The notes: generated by a model not told the origin, from the letters alone. 64,000 nucleotides of DNA from Phragmites australis (GCF_958298935.1 NC_084924.1:18759819-18823818); one strand, 5' to 3'; shown: positions 35,231-48,610, numbered from the stretch's first letter. Made by a program: numbers and translations.

Positions 35231-36176
35231 TTTTATTCGCTCGCGGCCGCGGCTAGGTACTGTCAGGAGGGGGTGTGGGCCCGAATCCAGTGAGATGGCC
35301 AGTGGGTCCGAGAGAACGATGTGGCCCCCCCGCGCTCGTCCCTTCCGTTCGTGGGCACTTTTGGTGTACGGGCCTGCGGTGTGACGCGTGGGCCGTGGGC
35401 AGGAGCGTTGGTATCCGGTTCCAAATTCGTGCTCCGCTCCCGTTGAAGAGGATCTCTCCGTTCTTTGTTACTCTTTTCAATTATTGTTTTTGTGTTCTTG
35501 AAAAGTGTTCTCTTCTGCTACTTGTTTATAATTTTGAGGTGAAATTGCTACGGTTCTTTCCAACTACCCTTCTTGACGTGAACATTGTTTTTTGCATTGC
35601 TGTTTTTCTGTTGCATGATTTACAGGGAGAACGTACGATGCAAACCGTTTACTATGTAGAAACATGGAAAGCACTCCCAAACTAGTGTAGAGATTTTGAA
35701 ATGTTCTAAAGAAAACGTATGTAGTGGAGATATCAAGATCAAAATCCACTTCACTGTGAGATATTAAGTTGACACTCCACCGCGACTACATATGGTATTT
35801 CTTTTGAGTTTTTTATTTAGAAAATCCACTAATCTTTTGTGGAGTGGTTTTCATATTTTCACCTAGTAGAAATAATCAACCCTGTTAATTCGAAAATTTT
35901 GTTATAACTAATTGAGTGCACGTGATTTATAATGGATTCAAATAAACGAAAGTCCTACACTGCCCGCCAGCTCAACTATTCATCATACACGAATATTAAA
36001 ATCATAAGCCCCATGAATACAATTGTGAAGATAATTACATCCTCCTCAAGAGATTGTCCACTGCCCATGTCACACATAAAAAGAATAATGTACAAAATCC
36101 TCCTAGAAGAATGCGATAGAACATACAATACATTTGTGAACCAAAAAAAATGTTATTAGGACAATCTTCGAGTATA
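35231..36176. other. No gene seen
   Basis: Promoter-distal flank of the DEK-like gene. It is GC-rich to about 35460 and AT-rich after that. No domain, repeat or RNA was recognised. Confidence 0.4.
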
Positions 36177-36324
36177 TACCTCCATTCCGTAATATAAGAT
36201 TTGACTAATAGAATATTTTAGTAAATAACATGATATTCAAAATTTCAAGATCGTGCATGGGGGCCATGAAATTCAAAACAATACTCCCTTTAGCCTGAAA
36301 TAAGTATCGTTTTGATATTGATAC
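36177..36324. mobile_element. Degenerate Stowaway/MITE-like fragments
   Basis: ACCTCCATTCCGTAATATAAG at 36179 and ACTCCCTTTAGCCTGAAATA at 36283 each resemble the CTCCCTCCGTCCCATAATATAAG-type end of grass Stowaway/Mariner MITEs. Both are in the same orientation, so they are two partial ends, not one intact element. Confidence 0.4.
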
Positions 36325-36892
36325 TGTTGAAGATTAGTTCTCGATAATATATCCATAAATTGACTGGGTATTTTCGAGTGCAAGGATTAATCACGAGACG
36401 AGATACATGATGTATACAGGTTCGGGTCTCCGATTGGAGTAATATCTTACGTCCTATAAGGGTATTGCTGTTGTATGTTGATGATCTCGAGTACAAGCGA
36501 TGTGGCTAAGACTATTACAAGAAATAGATCAGGTCTAATATAACCTAGGGCTAAAGTTGCCGAGTAGCTCCTTTACTGGGGTCTTGATACTTGCTTCTCC
36601 TATCCTCCTCTCTTCCTAGTCTTTCCGCTTTATATAGGGGTGAGATACCAACTCCTAACTAGCTATAGTCGCTAAGGAGCTATCTTCCTTGACGTCCAAG
36701 TAGATAAATCTGTTTTGGATACTGATTGTTCCGAGTTGGGTAATCAATCTAGACCTTCCTTGATTCCGGGTGTATCAGGTACTGCTAATTTGGTTCTATG
36801 ATATCTGGAACTGCCTAATATGTGTTGCATATACTCTGTCTATATATGATATACTCCTTATGCGCATATACCCCATAGTTATATATTCGACA
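36325..36892 (-). repeat. LTR (568 bp), minus orientation, of a Transposase_28-bearing gypsy element
   Basis: Plus-strand limits are TGTTGAAGAT and ATTCGACA. A minus-strand TATA box (CTATATAAAG) lies near 36631-36637. Adjacent 36893 onward reads, on the minus strand, GAGTTAGGAAACTAT before TGTCGAAT, a polypurine-like position. The sequence beyond 36892 is similar to 49254-49700, which precedes another copy of the antisense gene. Confidence 0.6.
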
Positions 36893-37414
36893 ATAGTTTC
36901 CTAACTCTACACAGGAGGAGGAGTTTCTATAAGCACCCACTCGAGTGTCACCAAGTTTAAGCTTGGTCGAGTAAAGTAGATCAAGCTTATAGTTGAAAAA
37001 AATTGAGTATGGACGGATCCTTCCTCGAGTATCGAGTGAAAGCTCATTTTGGCGAGCACCCTACGGCTAACCGCACTCGAGACTTGAAGAAAAAAATTAA
37101 AGAACTCAATTGATCGACACCCAACTCCGAGTGGAGTTAAAAAACCTTTCAAAATTTGAAATGACAGGTATATGTGCCTTTAATGCGGATAGAAGGACGT
37201 ATAGAGATTCGTACGTCATCATCATTCCTCTTTTCATGCCGGTCGAAGTGTTGTAAAGATGAGAGTGGTCGAAGAGATGGTAAATTTTTTATTATTTACC
37301 CGTATGAACCGGACTTGCAGCAGCCATTCCACGCCATTGTCATCGGTCTTCCTGCACAAGCCCCTCGGGTTTCTCCGCCCCAGCACGCACCACTGCCAAA
37401 AGAAATTCAGATCC

Positions 37415-39300
37415 ATGGATCCTAGTTTTGCTCTGAAGATCTTAGCTCCCTCTTCACCGGAGAAGCGATCAGACGTAGCAGCCGCCGGTGCCTCGCCTAA
37501 TCTGTACAACAAAGTGCGGTTCATGATCGAGAACTGGACACCCACGACGATGCAAGAGTCATGGCTAGCGGAACTTGAAGCAAAAGGAGTGGTGCCACCA
37601 TGCAGTCTGGTTGAATGGAGGACGGCATCTGGTGAGAGATTCCCTTCCTGCAAAATGGAGCACGAGTTTGTAGTTTTTGAATCATTCTTCCATTGCGAAT
37701 TCAACATCCCTCCTTCCAAATTTCTTCTCAATGTGCTTGATCGGTATCAAATTGAGTTTCACCACCTGAACCCCAACTTTATCACCATGCTTAGTGTTTT
37801 TGTCCATCTATGTGAGGCTTTCCTCAAGCCAAGTTTAAATCTTTTCCAATACTTTTATAAGCTGAAGAGGATTGTGAAGAATAAATGTGTTGGGAGATGT
37901 GGTTTCCAGTTGAGGAATGGAATAAAGAATTCTTATATCTTGGTTCCCCTAACCTCTTCATAGTCAAAGGATTGGAATAAAGAATTCTTATATCTCGATG
38001 ACACTTCTTTTGCTGAAGTTGTCGAATGGAAAAAGATCAGCCAATGAGGACGCCGAGGGGTCTCTTCGACCGAAAAGATCACCCTCGTCTTCTCACCAGC
38101 TGCATGACCTGAACCCTCTCAAGCACAAGCGAAGGAGCCCACGGGTACTGAAATCAAAATTCCCATTACCTTCTTATTAATTTTCCTTTCAAATTATCAA
38201 GTGGATACTTGAATACGTTTGGTTTAGATGGGTGGCCTTTTGTTAGGGGACGGCGAGCGTACCCCCTCAATCACTTCCTTGAGCAGCTGCCACACTTGAC
38301 AACTCGGTCGAAAAGGTAACTCTTCTCGGGTTATCGATTTTCTCTCGGTCATTCTACTAATGACGAATCTGTGTGGGTGGCCTTTTTAGGGGACGTCTAG
38401 CGCGTCCTCACAATCACCAACTCGAGAGACCATCGTGCCCGATGACTCGACCAAAGAGGTAATTTCAATCGAATCATCGCTCTTTAATTGGTCATACTTT
38501 CACTCAAGATAATAAAATTTTATCATCTGGTTCTTTGCAAGCTACAGATGCCTTGGCTTTGCCTGGCCCACATGTATCTCCTCCACCGGCTCTACCTGCC
38601 GGCCCAAGAATGAAGAAGGTGACCACCAAAAGGATAAAGTCAAGCATCATTTCGTACTTCCCAATTTCGAAGAGGTTTGACCTGAATCCTTATCTTGACT
38701 GGCAATTTTTTCTTTTCCTCTTCTTTTATTCTATTGATTACAAACTATCGATAAAGGCGAAAACTCAGACCGCAAGCGTCTCGACCAGCCATCCGGGACT
38801 GACTTCCCCAGTTGACTTAGCATCAGCTCCAACTCCTCAGATTAAAGATCCAACCTTGAGGACACCTGAAGAAGACCCGCAGCTCAAGAGAAATGAAACC
38901 TCAATATCGATCCCAACCAATGACCCATGGGTAGCGATAAAGATTCTTCTCCAAGTCACAGGTGCTCAGGTAGCTGCCGCCGAGGCCAACCACCAAAAGA
39001 AACTCGAAGCCAAGAGAGAGAAAATTGAGCGTAAGTCTGTCCCCGATCACAAGTGCGTGATTCGATTATTGGGCGACTAACGAAAGTTGTTTTTCTGTTT
39101 ACCTTCTTCAGGCCTTCAGTCCTCCTATAACAGCAAGGAAAAACTTCTTTTTGACACGGTGAAGAAAATCGATGATGACGCCAAGTATCTGGAGAAACTC
39201 AAAAATCAAGTGAAGACTGCACGAGCCGAAATGAAGGCCGTGATGACTAAACGGGATGCTGCCATCGCTCAATGAGATGCTGCAGTTCTTGCTCTTTAAG
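37415..39300 (+). pseudogene. Transposase_28-domain gene remnant, antisense to its gypsy element
   Basis: From the ATG at 37415 the frame reads APSSPEKRSDVAAAG, then MQESWLAELEAKGVVPP, GERFPSC, FESFFHCEFNIPPSKFLL, FHHLNPNFITMLSVFVHLCE, LNLFQYFYKL and CGFQLRNGIKNSYI, the Transposase_28 core, ending in a stop at 37961. Later exon-like pieces follow: a proline-rich segment (38540-38640), AAAEANHQKKLEAKREKIER (about 38970-39030), and a coiled coil LFDTVKKIDDDAKYLEKLKN (39146-39270). It lies on the strand opposite to the LTR at 36325-36892, the same antisense layout as at 16164-19412. Breaks and stops suggest decay, although introns could explain some. Confidence 0.7.
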
Positions 39301-40640
39301 AGTTGAAGGAGTAGACACTTGACCTTATGTCCCAATCAGCCACTGCAAGCCTACCACATTGCTTGGTATCCTCAAGAGTTACAATATCGCGCTCGATACC
39401 TCATTGGTGATAGTCGGGTTCATTTGGTGATCCTAGCCTTTGTTGAGTCATTAAGGCTCAGCCTGCCTAATGATGATAGTGAGGGGAGCCCATCGTACTG
39501 ATGATCCATTTGGCTCTGATACTTTTAAAACATATTTTATGATCTGAGAATGCATGTAACAATACTACATCTTGCCAGTCTATTATACTTTTGTCTTCTA
39601 TTCTCTTATCGATAAAATAGGATTAGCATAAGTAGATGCAATAACTAATAGGTACATGTTGTCATTATTCTCAAGACCATACGATTACGCATCTGTCAAC
39701 AACTAAAATCTTAACTAGATAAGCCATTAGATGTGCGGCCCTCGAATACTCGAGAAGACCATAATAATGAGAAAAATATAGTATAGAACTAGAAAAAGAA
39801 AGAGCATATCGAATTTTCTGCGAACTTCTATCAACTTGCGCATTCAATCAGCATATAAACATGAACTCGATAGAGAGCACATGCGAGGCAGACTAGGACT
39901 TCAGAACCCTTTTGGCCATTAGGCGTGAGATGTCTGACAACCTCTGTGCCATTATGCCTCCTGAGGTATAGTTATCCGTTATCGAAGCAATACATGCCTC
40001 CGTTGGTTCTATTCAATGTGATCGACGTAGAGTCAGATAAAATTTTGTAAAAAACATATAAAAGAAATATGGTATTGCGATGTAGCCCCCGACTCTATGG
40101 TCAAGGAAGAAATTACTCGATCGGAGAGTAGAAAAGGACATACCTGTACCATTGATCGGAGAGTAATGTTATAGCTCTCGACTATGTACTCGATGATGGA
40201 GTGATGAAGAGTAAAGTACTAGCATTGAAAGTATGCGATGTAGCCTCTGACTCTACGCTCAATGTAATAATCGAGTGAAGAGCAGAGCGTAGGCATAAAA
40301 AAAATGCATGATGTAGCTCTCGACTCAATGCTAGAGTGAGCATCAATGCACCATTCTTGACTAAATACTCGACAGTGCAATCCCCCGAGTGTTATGGTTT
40401 TAACTGCAATGTGGTTACCGAGTAAACTTGAACCACATAACTGCATTAAATACCCAACTCCCATTTGTGCTCGTTTTTCATCACAACCTTGATTTGACGC
40501 GTCGTAATGGCCGCCCATCCCTCTTTGTAGAGACGAGACAAGCCATAACACCATCATGACGTCTCGACTTCTGCTGAACGCGTTACGCGCCCGAGGTGAC
40601 GCCATCGTTTCAGATCTTGACGGCTACGTTTACATAGTAC
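39301..40640. other. Retroelement spacer without recognisable genes
   Basis: The segment contains repeated short words such as GATGTAGCCCCCGACTCTA and CTCGATCGGAGAGTA (40080-40320) and no domain. Confidence 0.35.
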
Positions 40641-40656
40641 AACCCGTTTCCTCCGC

Positions 40657-40664
40657 TATAAATA
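40657..40664 (+). promoter_or_regulatory. TATA box upstream of a short ORF remnant
   Basis: TATAAATA in CGCTATAAATAGAGGG, 88 bp before an ATG at 40745 (MASTPSSPLEPIP, then stop). The arrangement resembles the promoter-to-ATG layout of the Transposase_28 genes, but the encoded protein is too broken to identify. Confidence 0.45.
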
Positions 40665-40744
40665 GAGGGACTCGAAGCCGTTCGTCTGTTGCCTCCTTTG
40701 TTTCCTTTGCCCATTGCCTCCTAGGACTCATAGAGCTTGAAGCC

Positions 40745-41250
40745 ATGGCCTCCACTCCATCTTCACCTCTTGAGCCAATCCCATAAGTCCTCTCCCCTAG
40801 GCCACTCACCATGGTCCTTCCTAAGGTCGTCATCACTCCCTCTGATGACGAGGACTTGAGTGGTAGGCCTAAGAAGGAGAGGAAAGAAGCGTCCACCGTA
40901 GATCGTCATCGTCCCCTCACTAGACGCCACTACATCAAGACCTACGCTTCAAGCCAGACGGCGTAGCACTCTACACCAGAGATGGTGGTGATTTCGACCG
41001 GATCATCGACCAAGCCGCCATCGAGGTCTTTGGCAGTGAAGCCCCCCCGAGTCATCGCTGGCTAAGGAGGGACGATCGCCTTCTTCATCGATAACCACTA
41101 GATCGCCTTCACGCCATGCAGAAGACCACTTGGCATCATCGACGCTGGTCAGTAGCTCCAGCAGAGTCTTCGCCCCGGCCACTTTTCCTGGTCCTTATGC
41201 TAGTTGGCGGCTGGTTCCTAGAGTGATCAGCTGCCGCCCGAGGGAGGAGT
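40745..41250 (+). pseudogene. Unidentified retroelement ORF remnant
   Basis: An ATG at 40745 opens a 13-codon frame (MASTPSSPLEPIP). After the stop, the same region has an acidic/basic piece VVITPSDDEDLSGRPKKERK (40826-40885). No known domain is visible. The TATA box 88 bp upstream and the MAS start suggest a relative of the antisense genes. Confidence 0.3.
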
Positions 41251-41255
41251 ATTAT

Positions 41256-41875
41256 CACACCCTGATTTTTAGATTTCTCAAATTTCTAAAAATTTTCAAG
41301 AATAGATTACAGATTAAATAATTAGAATAGGAAAAATCCTATTTTCTAAATTTAAATTCAAATTTGAATAAGGTTATTATTTGTTTGAATGTATTCATGC
41401 TGATAAATAGGTATTTAGGTTTTATTTTGAGTTGTTGATTTTCTCTGGATTTTATTTGAGCTTCTTTGGAGTATATCTGAATTTGTTTGAGTTATTTAAA
41501 ATTTCAAAAGTTCTAAAATATTTTCATAAGCTCAAAATATTTTTATTTGGCTTCTAAATGTTTTCAAAAGTTTGTCAGAATTTTCCTAGAATTTTTTTAC
41601 GCCTCATTTGATGTTTTATTTGGATTTCATTTGCTATCTTCCTTTTGTGGAAATTCCAAAACAAAGAAAATCCTAAACTTAATCCTATCTAGAACAAGCC
41701 CAACTCCATCTCGGCATGGGCCAATCCCAGCTCCTTCTCTCAACTGCAGCCTCTCTCTCAGTTTGGGCCAAGCCCAAACCAGCCTCTTAAGCCGGTTAGA
41801 GCCGCAGCCTGGGCTAGACTCCAGCTGAAGCTGAGCCGAGCTCAAGCCAAGCCACCAGCCACTTCTTGGGAGGGG
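41256..41875 (+). repeat. LTR-like fragment of another gypsy element
   Basis: ATCACACCCTGATTTTTAGA followed by AT-rich TTTAAA-style text and then a GC-rich 'GCCCAAGCC' segment resembles the 5' part of chromovirus-type LTRs (TGTCACACCCTGA...). The initial TG reads TA here. No partner LTR or coding region is attached. Confidence 0.4.
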
Positions 41876-41879
41876 TACT

Positions 41880-43330
41880 TCTTACTCGTCTTATGGAAGC
41901 TTATGCTTTACTACCTCCAAAGATCAGAAAGTAATGTAAACTCTTGCAAAAAAGCTTGTGAAAGCCCATGAGCAGTCTGCACAAGGCTCTTTCAATCTAG
42001 ATAGTGATATGGACCAGCTCACCTTGGCACTGCGAAACAAGGAGCATGGTGGTCGCACACAAGGTGTTAGGGTGATGAGTTGGAAATATGGATTCCTAGG
42101 CGACATCGATAGTTACAAGAGTCGAAAGAGATCTCAAGTAGAGTAAGATGCAGAACAAGAGGTAGAATAAGCTAGGATGGTGGAAATGCTTGAACAAGTG
42201 CTACAAAAGGAGAGAGAATATATAGACGAAAAGCTAGCACAAGCAGTACATCAAGCTCTCATGCATGAACGGGGCGCCATTGTGAGTGAAAAGGAACAGC
42301 CAGCAGCGTCTCCAATGTTGTGTGCTCTAGCCTCGGTGGTCGTCGGAGTAGTTGTACTTCCATGAGAGTTCCGGGAGCTGACCCCATAGCTTATCTCATG
42401 GACCTCATCACAGTTCGGACACCGTGTGAACTACACATTGGTGCTAAAACATTACTATCAAGGTGGTTTCTGACATGGCTCGTCCCCACGACTCCCATGA
42501 AGATTTGCACAGACATCTGATACTGGAGAGCTACACCATGGTCGAAGTAGATGAGGTAGTTGACCAGTACTATCATGTTGAGGTGGACTACCCCGCAGAG
42601 GAGGGGATGGACACTAATGGAGAGAACGAGCACACATTCATCACATAGGAGAAGACCTACATAATGTTTCCACCATGGACAGCTCCCGAGAAACTATACT
42701 ATCCATGAAACCCCGGGCCACCGTCGCCTCGTAGATCTCTCTCTCATCAGCCGTCTCCTAGAAGAAGTCCACCTTCTCAACCATCATCTCGAAGAAGTCC
42801 ACCACTCAAGAAACCAGCACCATCAAGAAGCCAACTATCAGCTCGAAAAATACGATCAGTTCTGCAACATCCAAGCAGACGACATCATCTAAGAAGTCAG
42901 TGTCATCTAAGATGGTGCAACCTAGGGATATCTATTCACTCACTGCTGACAAAAACAAAAAGATTATGGATGTCAGTGTCACAGCTCATTTCCAGCCTCT
43001 ACTGAAGCCTGTTGTGCCTGAAGATACCATGAATTTTTCATGAATATAGCCAAAACTAAACAGACGGGGGCAGCTTCAAATAAGCCGCCGACTGACTACG
43101 AATGTATCAGTAAGAAGCAGGCAATGAGTAAATTAGATCCAATCGTTCAGGATGTTCCAAACATTATAGACTTCCTTATATGCCATGTATGAAAGAATTT
43201 ATTACAATATTGTTATGTGTGTCAAAGGCTAAAACAATACCTAAAAGATTACAGAGATAGTAGGCTGCTATGGGATTAGGAAAGACATCGCATGGATGAA
43301 TTCATGCATGCTTGCTGGATCCTTGGCCTG
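41880..43330 (+). pseudogene. CACTA (En/Spm-type) transposon protein remnant
   Basis: A frame at about 41958-42146 contains DMDQLTLALRNKEHGGRTQGVRVMSWKYG, characteristic of the plant Transposase_24/Ptta-En-Spm protein. It is followed by a coiled MVEMLEQVLQKEREYIDEKL (42177 onward), a serine/arginine/proline-rich tract (42720-42890) and KLDPIVQDVPNIIDFLIC (43128-43185), a segment of CACTA proteins. Stops and frame changes are frequent. No inverted termini were found next to it. Confidence 0.7.
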
Positions 43331-46300
43331 GATTTTTTTGATGTAACGCAGTAACCCCGAATGTCATTAGCAAAAAGCAACGAAATTACACAGGTTTTGT
43401 TCCGACTTAACAACTACAAGCAGTTCAACGAAAGTGATGAAAGAAGAATGCAGAAATGTAAACATTCGAACAGCACAGAGGGCTGCACAAGTATCGGGCA
43501 TGCACACAGACACCATTAACCCCCTTGGCCTGGATTGTGATTGGATTATGATGTATTTCTGACGTGCTATTTGCCAAGTCATTTTTATGCTAAATTTTTT
43601 TTTTGGCACGCAGCTGGTTCTTAGGAGATTAATCAGGGAAGAAACTAAATCAAGCATTTCCACAATCCCATCTGACTGCAGATGTGAGCTTCGCGCCAAT
43701 GTTCACAGGTTTTCGTGAGAAGAAGGCTGAAAAAAATAACTGTTGCAAGAGAGACTATCGAAAAGTGAATGAGTTGCCCTGATATCTTGTTTGCCGCACA
43801 ATAGTTTAATGTGTGTTGATTAATGATGACACCATTCTAAGTTCCCAGCCAGAAGTCTATCAATCTTCATGTTAAACTTTGGAGTGAACTGATTAATGCA
43901 TGTAACTCAGTACGTTCAACAAAAAGTGTAAAACTGGACATGAGACTTTTTTCTCATCCACCTCCTCGCGAATGAAACGAGATATTCCTTTTTTGCAACT
44001 TGATGGGCAGCTGTTCACTACCTGTCCCTGGACAAGTCTGTCCGGTGGCTTCCTAACTTTTTTTACAGGGAGGCATCAGTTTTCCTTCCATACTTTCTTA
44101 ATGCAATGATACACTGCTCTCTCGCTGGTTAGAGAAAAAAAGTTTCCCTTTGATACTAATCTTGGTTGCATGATCCCCCTTTCATGCTTCAAAGGAGTAA
44201 GCATCAGAGATGGTAGATGTAGAGAAAGTAGTCTAAACTCACAAGTAGTAAAAGCTTTGATCACTTGCTCAGTGCAAAGCACTTCAGTAGCTTTGGTGAT
44301 TACTCATAAGATCCACTTGCCGTACTTATTTCTAATATACTATTTTGTCTAGTAGCTCTTTTGGTCCATGACGTAACTAACTAATTCAGTACGTACTTAA
44401 ACATGGTGAAAACTGACATTGAAGACTAAGCCCCACTTATCTACAACAGAATTATAGAGCATGGAAGTTTTATTTCCTAATTACTTCTTGGCATCATCAT
44501 GTGTTCCAAATACGCCCTAAGCAAGAAAACTAGATCAGATGTCTTTAAGAAACTTTCGAGTTGAAATTTGTTATTTCCAATTTGATAGCTATTTTGGGTG
44601 ACTGTCATTCAGCAACCTGTCCCTTTTACTACTGCTGCAACTTGTTAACTATAAAAGCGGATCTGAATAGCCTTCGAAAGGACAAGGTGCTCCTTTTTTG
44701 CAGCTAATGATGCAACTCGTTGCTCCATGGTCTAGTGATACGCTGATATCTTTAGTCGTCTTTGCAAGCTTTCATCCGCGGTAATGTGTCATTATCAACC
44801 TTGTCATGGTAGGACTAGTGAAAGTATCTGAATCATATTGTTTGTCCTTGATACCAGTCTTGTTCAGTGCCCATCTCAGCTTACCAGAATCTTCTCTAGA
44901 TTAGGTGCAGAGCTGACCCGATTGTGACTCAGGGACTGCTCAAAAAGGTGATGATGCTTTATTGCCATTTCAGCGCGGGTGCTATCTTCCAGAAAAATCG
45001 TACTATTTTCTTGGAAAAGTGGAGGGGCCTCAACACATAGAACGAGTTCATAAGAAAAATTCTAAAAGCATATGTGTGTTCGTTGTAGCCATCCCTGAGG
45101 AGTCATTTGTTTTCAACCAACATTATTCTTAGTTGTGTGATTAATCGTATAATGTTTTCCTGAAAACGTAAGTCAAATATAGTTAACCCTTTGGGCCTAT
45201 TTTGAAACGTTGGGATTTCATCGGGAAATAGTTAAATTTCCCTAGGAATCAGGAAATAGTTAACTCGAGCAAATGTCTTTAAGCTACTTCTAAAAAGAGA
45301 AGATAATAGCAGTAATAATTTAGTGCTATGAAAACTCAGCTCGATATTATGAAGGGATTATTAGCAAGAAACCAATCTTATTTTCCAATTTGAAAGCTAT
45401 TTTCGGTGTATTGGACATATCCAGTATACAAGCATTGGGTAATGTGACCACGATGACTTTGTTAAAAAAAGCAAGTGGCACTTAGTAAATAGGTGTTGAG
45501 TCGAGTGTTCTAGTATAATTGATCTGTGTTAGGTTTCAGTTTCCAGGGGTTAAGATATTTTCTTCTGTCTCTCATGATCAACATAGTAGATGCAAATATA
45601 AGAATATAAGTAGACCAAGATAAATAGATATGCACTCTTTCTTTCTTTATCACAATGATATGTACAATCTCTCTCTGTTCTCTCCTCTCGTATATATAGC
45701 CCTGCGGGGAAGGAGTCCTACTTGTAGTCCAAGTTTCGGTACGAGCCCACCTAATTTGTCTTCCAAGCCAAGACGGATATGGAGGCCGATCCTTCCAGAA
45801 ATCGGCTTCCTAACACTCATCTTTAGGGAATACCACGAGATGCACATGCTTCGTTAAAAATTCCATCTAAAAATCCACTAGAAAAAAAGTTTTGGGATAA
45901 AAGAGTGCATACGCAAGTTGCATTGCATAGGTTGCCTCGTTAAAGACCTCATATGATAAATCTTCAAGCAAAAACTCACAAAGGAGAAATCTTCAAGCAA
46001 CACTTAACCTTATGGGTTATGCAGTCTTCTATACCTTCTATTCTTCATGAATAGCTATCGATCTTCACGATCCTACAATAATGATCTACTTGATCTTAAC
46101 ATTTATGTGGTATGCCTTCAATGTAAATTCAATTATCAATCATCAACTTGATTCCTTTTAGGTGCAACAACACAAAGATTTCAAAATATAAAATATGATG
46201 ATCAAAGTTCAACATATATGCTCCCCTCATAATAACACCCTTTAAACTTCATGGTTCAAAACATCTTAATTAAGTTATACATAAATTTATAAGAAATGGT

Positions 46301-48240
46301 ATACAGTTACCACAATACTTAGTCTTTTATAGACTTTACTTACAATTATTCTATAGATTGTGATGAGAGTAATTGGAGCGATGTGCTTATTACATAAATG
46401 ACCACTTATATAATTAGTTGTGCAATACAAACAAAAAATAATCTTTAAAGAGGATCATGTGGATAAATAAGTTGCAATAATGCATACTTCCTGGATATAA
46501 CACGTCAATCCTCAATATAGGAGGTTGAATACTGCAACTCTCTCTTAGTGAATCTTCAACATTAAAGCCAATTATTTTGTTCTAGATATCTTCAGGATTT
46601 GGCTTGTATCACTAAGGAGTAACATATAAACCAGTCATGATTTGTCACTTAGGGGATAATTAAATTACCAATCACCAATATTCTTATAACTTAATGGTAA
46701 TAGAGGATATTGCCATTTGACTTCTAGTAAGTGGCATATGCACTTTCAAAGTTCTTCTACAGTGTCTTCGTGGTCCCATTATTCCTCATTCTTTCATTCG
46801 GGTCTATACTCACTTTTGGGATCAATAATACTATTCAAGAATTGGCTGGTAAGTCATTTGTTGACTTGTTTCAACAAAGATATGTTCATCCTTCAGGAGA
46901 TGATCCTCTTATGCGAGATATATTTTCTCTTCTATGAGATGCTCTTATTGAGACTTTAATATTCCTTCAAGAATATGTTTCACTAATTAATACTTGGTGT
47001 GAGATTTAATTTCTATATGTTGCAATTTTATTTTCTTCAGGAATTCATGAGTCCTTTGAGGATCTCTTCATATGGATTTTCATAATCCACTAATTAACTG
47101 CATGTTCTTTATTCATTCATGTCATTTGCCAGAGATATGTAGTATAACATAACACATTCATAATAGGAGTGCATTAGTCTTTATGGAGACCTATGAATTG
47201 TCTTTCACCATTTAGTTTGTACTTCCAGTTTCCAGACTTTCTTTAGCGATTATCATCTTCAACTGCTTTCATTCATTGACCTTATATGAGCGCTGCATGT
47301 GACTCTATCATGGATTTTGTTTCCGATTCAGATTCTCATAAGAGAAACTGCAATTCTAGAGGAAATATCGACATCTATTCTTTTCTCCCATATTCTTATA
47401 ATTCAAGATTATTACATTGATAATCAAAACTTCGTCATTTTCCAAACAAAAGATATTTGGTTGTTCTGCATCCCCAACACTAAGATTATGTGTGCATTCT
47501 CATTAGGTTCAAGTCCTTCAAGGAGTTTCACTTCGTGTCTGTCGATGCCAGGTGGCCCCCTAACAAAAGTTGGATTACCTTCATGGTATTCTCTCCAAGG
47601 GATTGAGGAGTTCCTTAATGATTTCTTTGAAAAGTATCATTAGATCTAGAACCTACAAGCATCACCGTAGATTTTAGATTAATGATTAAGAAGTCATTCT
47701 GCCTTGGTTGATATACTATTAAATACCAGGGGTATACTACTCGCAGCAGTCCATTTATTACATGTAAACACAACTTCTAGTTTATATCTCATGGTTACTC
47801 TTCTTAATTTCATTTTAAGATTATCTGACATCATGCTCTGCTTCATGCTTCTGACGACCATTAACAAAACTATTGTTTAGCTTTTCTTCGTGCGTGATTC
47901 TATTCCTACTTTAGGCTTCTAGGAATGTTCATTGAGGATAATTTTTTCATTTCTAGTTCTAGAAAATAATATAAGGCATTCTACAATATGGGCTCCCCCT
48001 CCCCCCCAAATGTCAATATTAGATCTTTTATAATAGCATACTTCAAAAGAAACCACCTATCATGGGCACTTTTTAAATAGAAAATCAGATCCATATATTA
48101 CCAACTTTAAGTGGATTCCCATTCATGCATGCTCAATTGGTGAAATTATTTGGGAAATGTTTGTGCACTTATTAAGATTTGGGGGGTTATTCATTATATG
48201 TAGTGATCTAGACTTTATTAAAATTGTGGCATGAAAACTG
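43331..48240. other. 4.9 kb without supported genes, AT-rich degenerate repeats
   Basis: Only short frames occur. A promoter-like TATATATAG at 45691 and a sequence resembling grass retroelement non-coding text (GTTGCCTCGTTAAAGACC at about 45930) suggest old LTR-element remains. CCCCCTCCCCCCC at 47993-48005 could be a reversed polypurine tract. I could not name any element or gene here. Confidence 0.35.
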
Positions 48241-48247
48241 CATGACT

Positions 48248-48610
48248 CTAATCACTAAGTTGGTAGAAGTAGCATAAGAGGAACACAAGTGGCTTCACCC
48301 CCACGAAAGCTTCGAATATGTGGGCAAAGATGCTAAACACGATGAGAGAATTGGAGTTGCGGTTGATGAGCTCGATGACGTAGAAGGAGGGGATTTCCTT
48401 GAAGAAATCTGAGATACAGAGGCAGAAGCCACAATGGAACAAAGCTTTGAAAAACATGATTTCTCCAGTGTTTGGACTCATAAGCTCCTCCCCCTCTGCT
48501 TGCTTCCAAGGGATCAAACTCTTGGGGGAGATCATCTCCTTCTTCTCTAGCTTTCGGATGTGAGCATCCAACATCTTTGAGGTCACTGACAAGATGCTAG
48601 AGGACGCCAT
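48248..48610 (-). pseudogene. Transposase_28-domain gene, N-terminal part
   Basis: From the ATG at 48610 (MASSSILSVTSKM) the minus-strand frame gives EKKEMISPKSLIPWK, GEIMFFKALFHCGFCLCISD, FFKEIPSFYVIELINRNSNS and VFSIFAHIFEAFVGVKP, aligning with the Transposase_28 genes at 18633-19412 and 37415. It ends at a stop near 48248 without the second half of the domain. The frame is open a little further upstream, but the TATA box at 48719 favours this start. Confidence 0.65.

Noticed and set aside
46717..47643. Plus-strand frames of 68-114 codons
   Set aside because: AT-rich, overlapping frames with no domain or consistent codon pattern; could be old retroelement sequence but not supportable as a gene.
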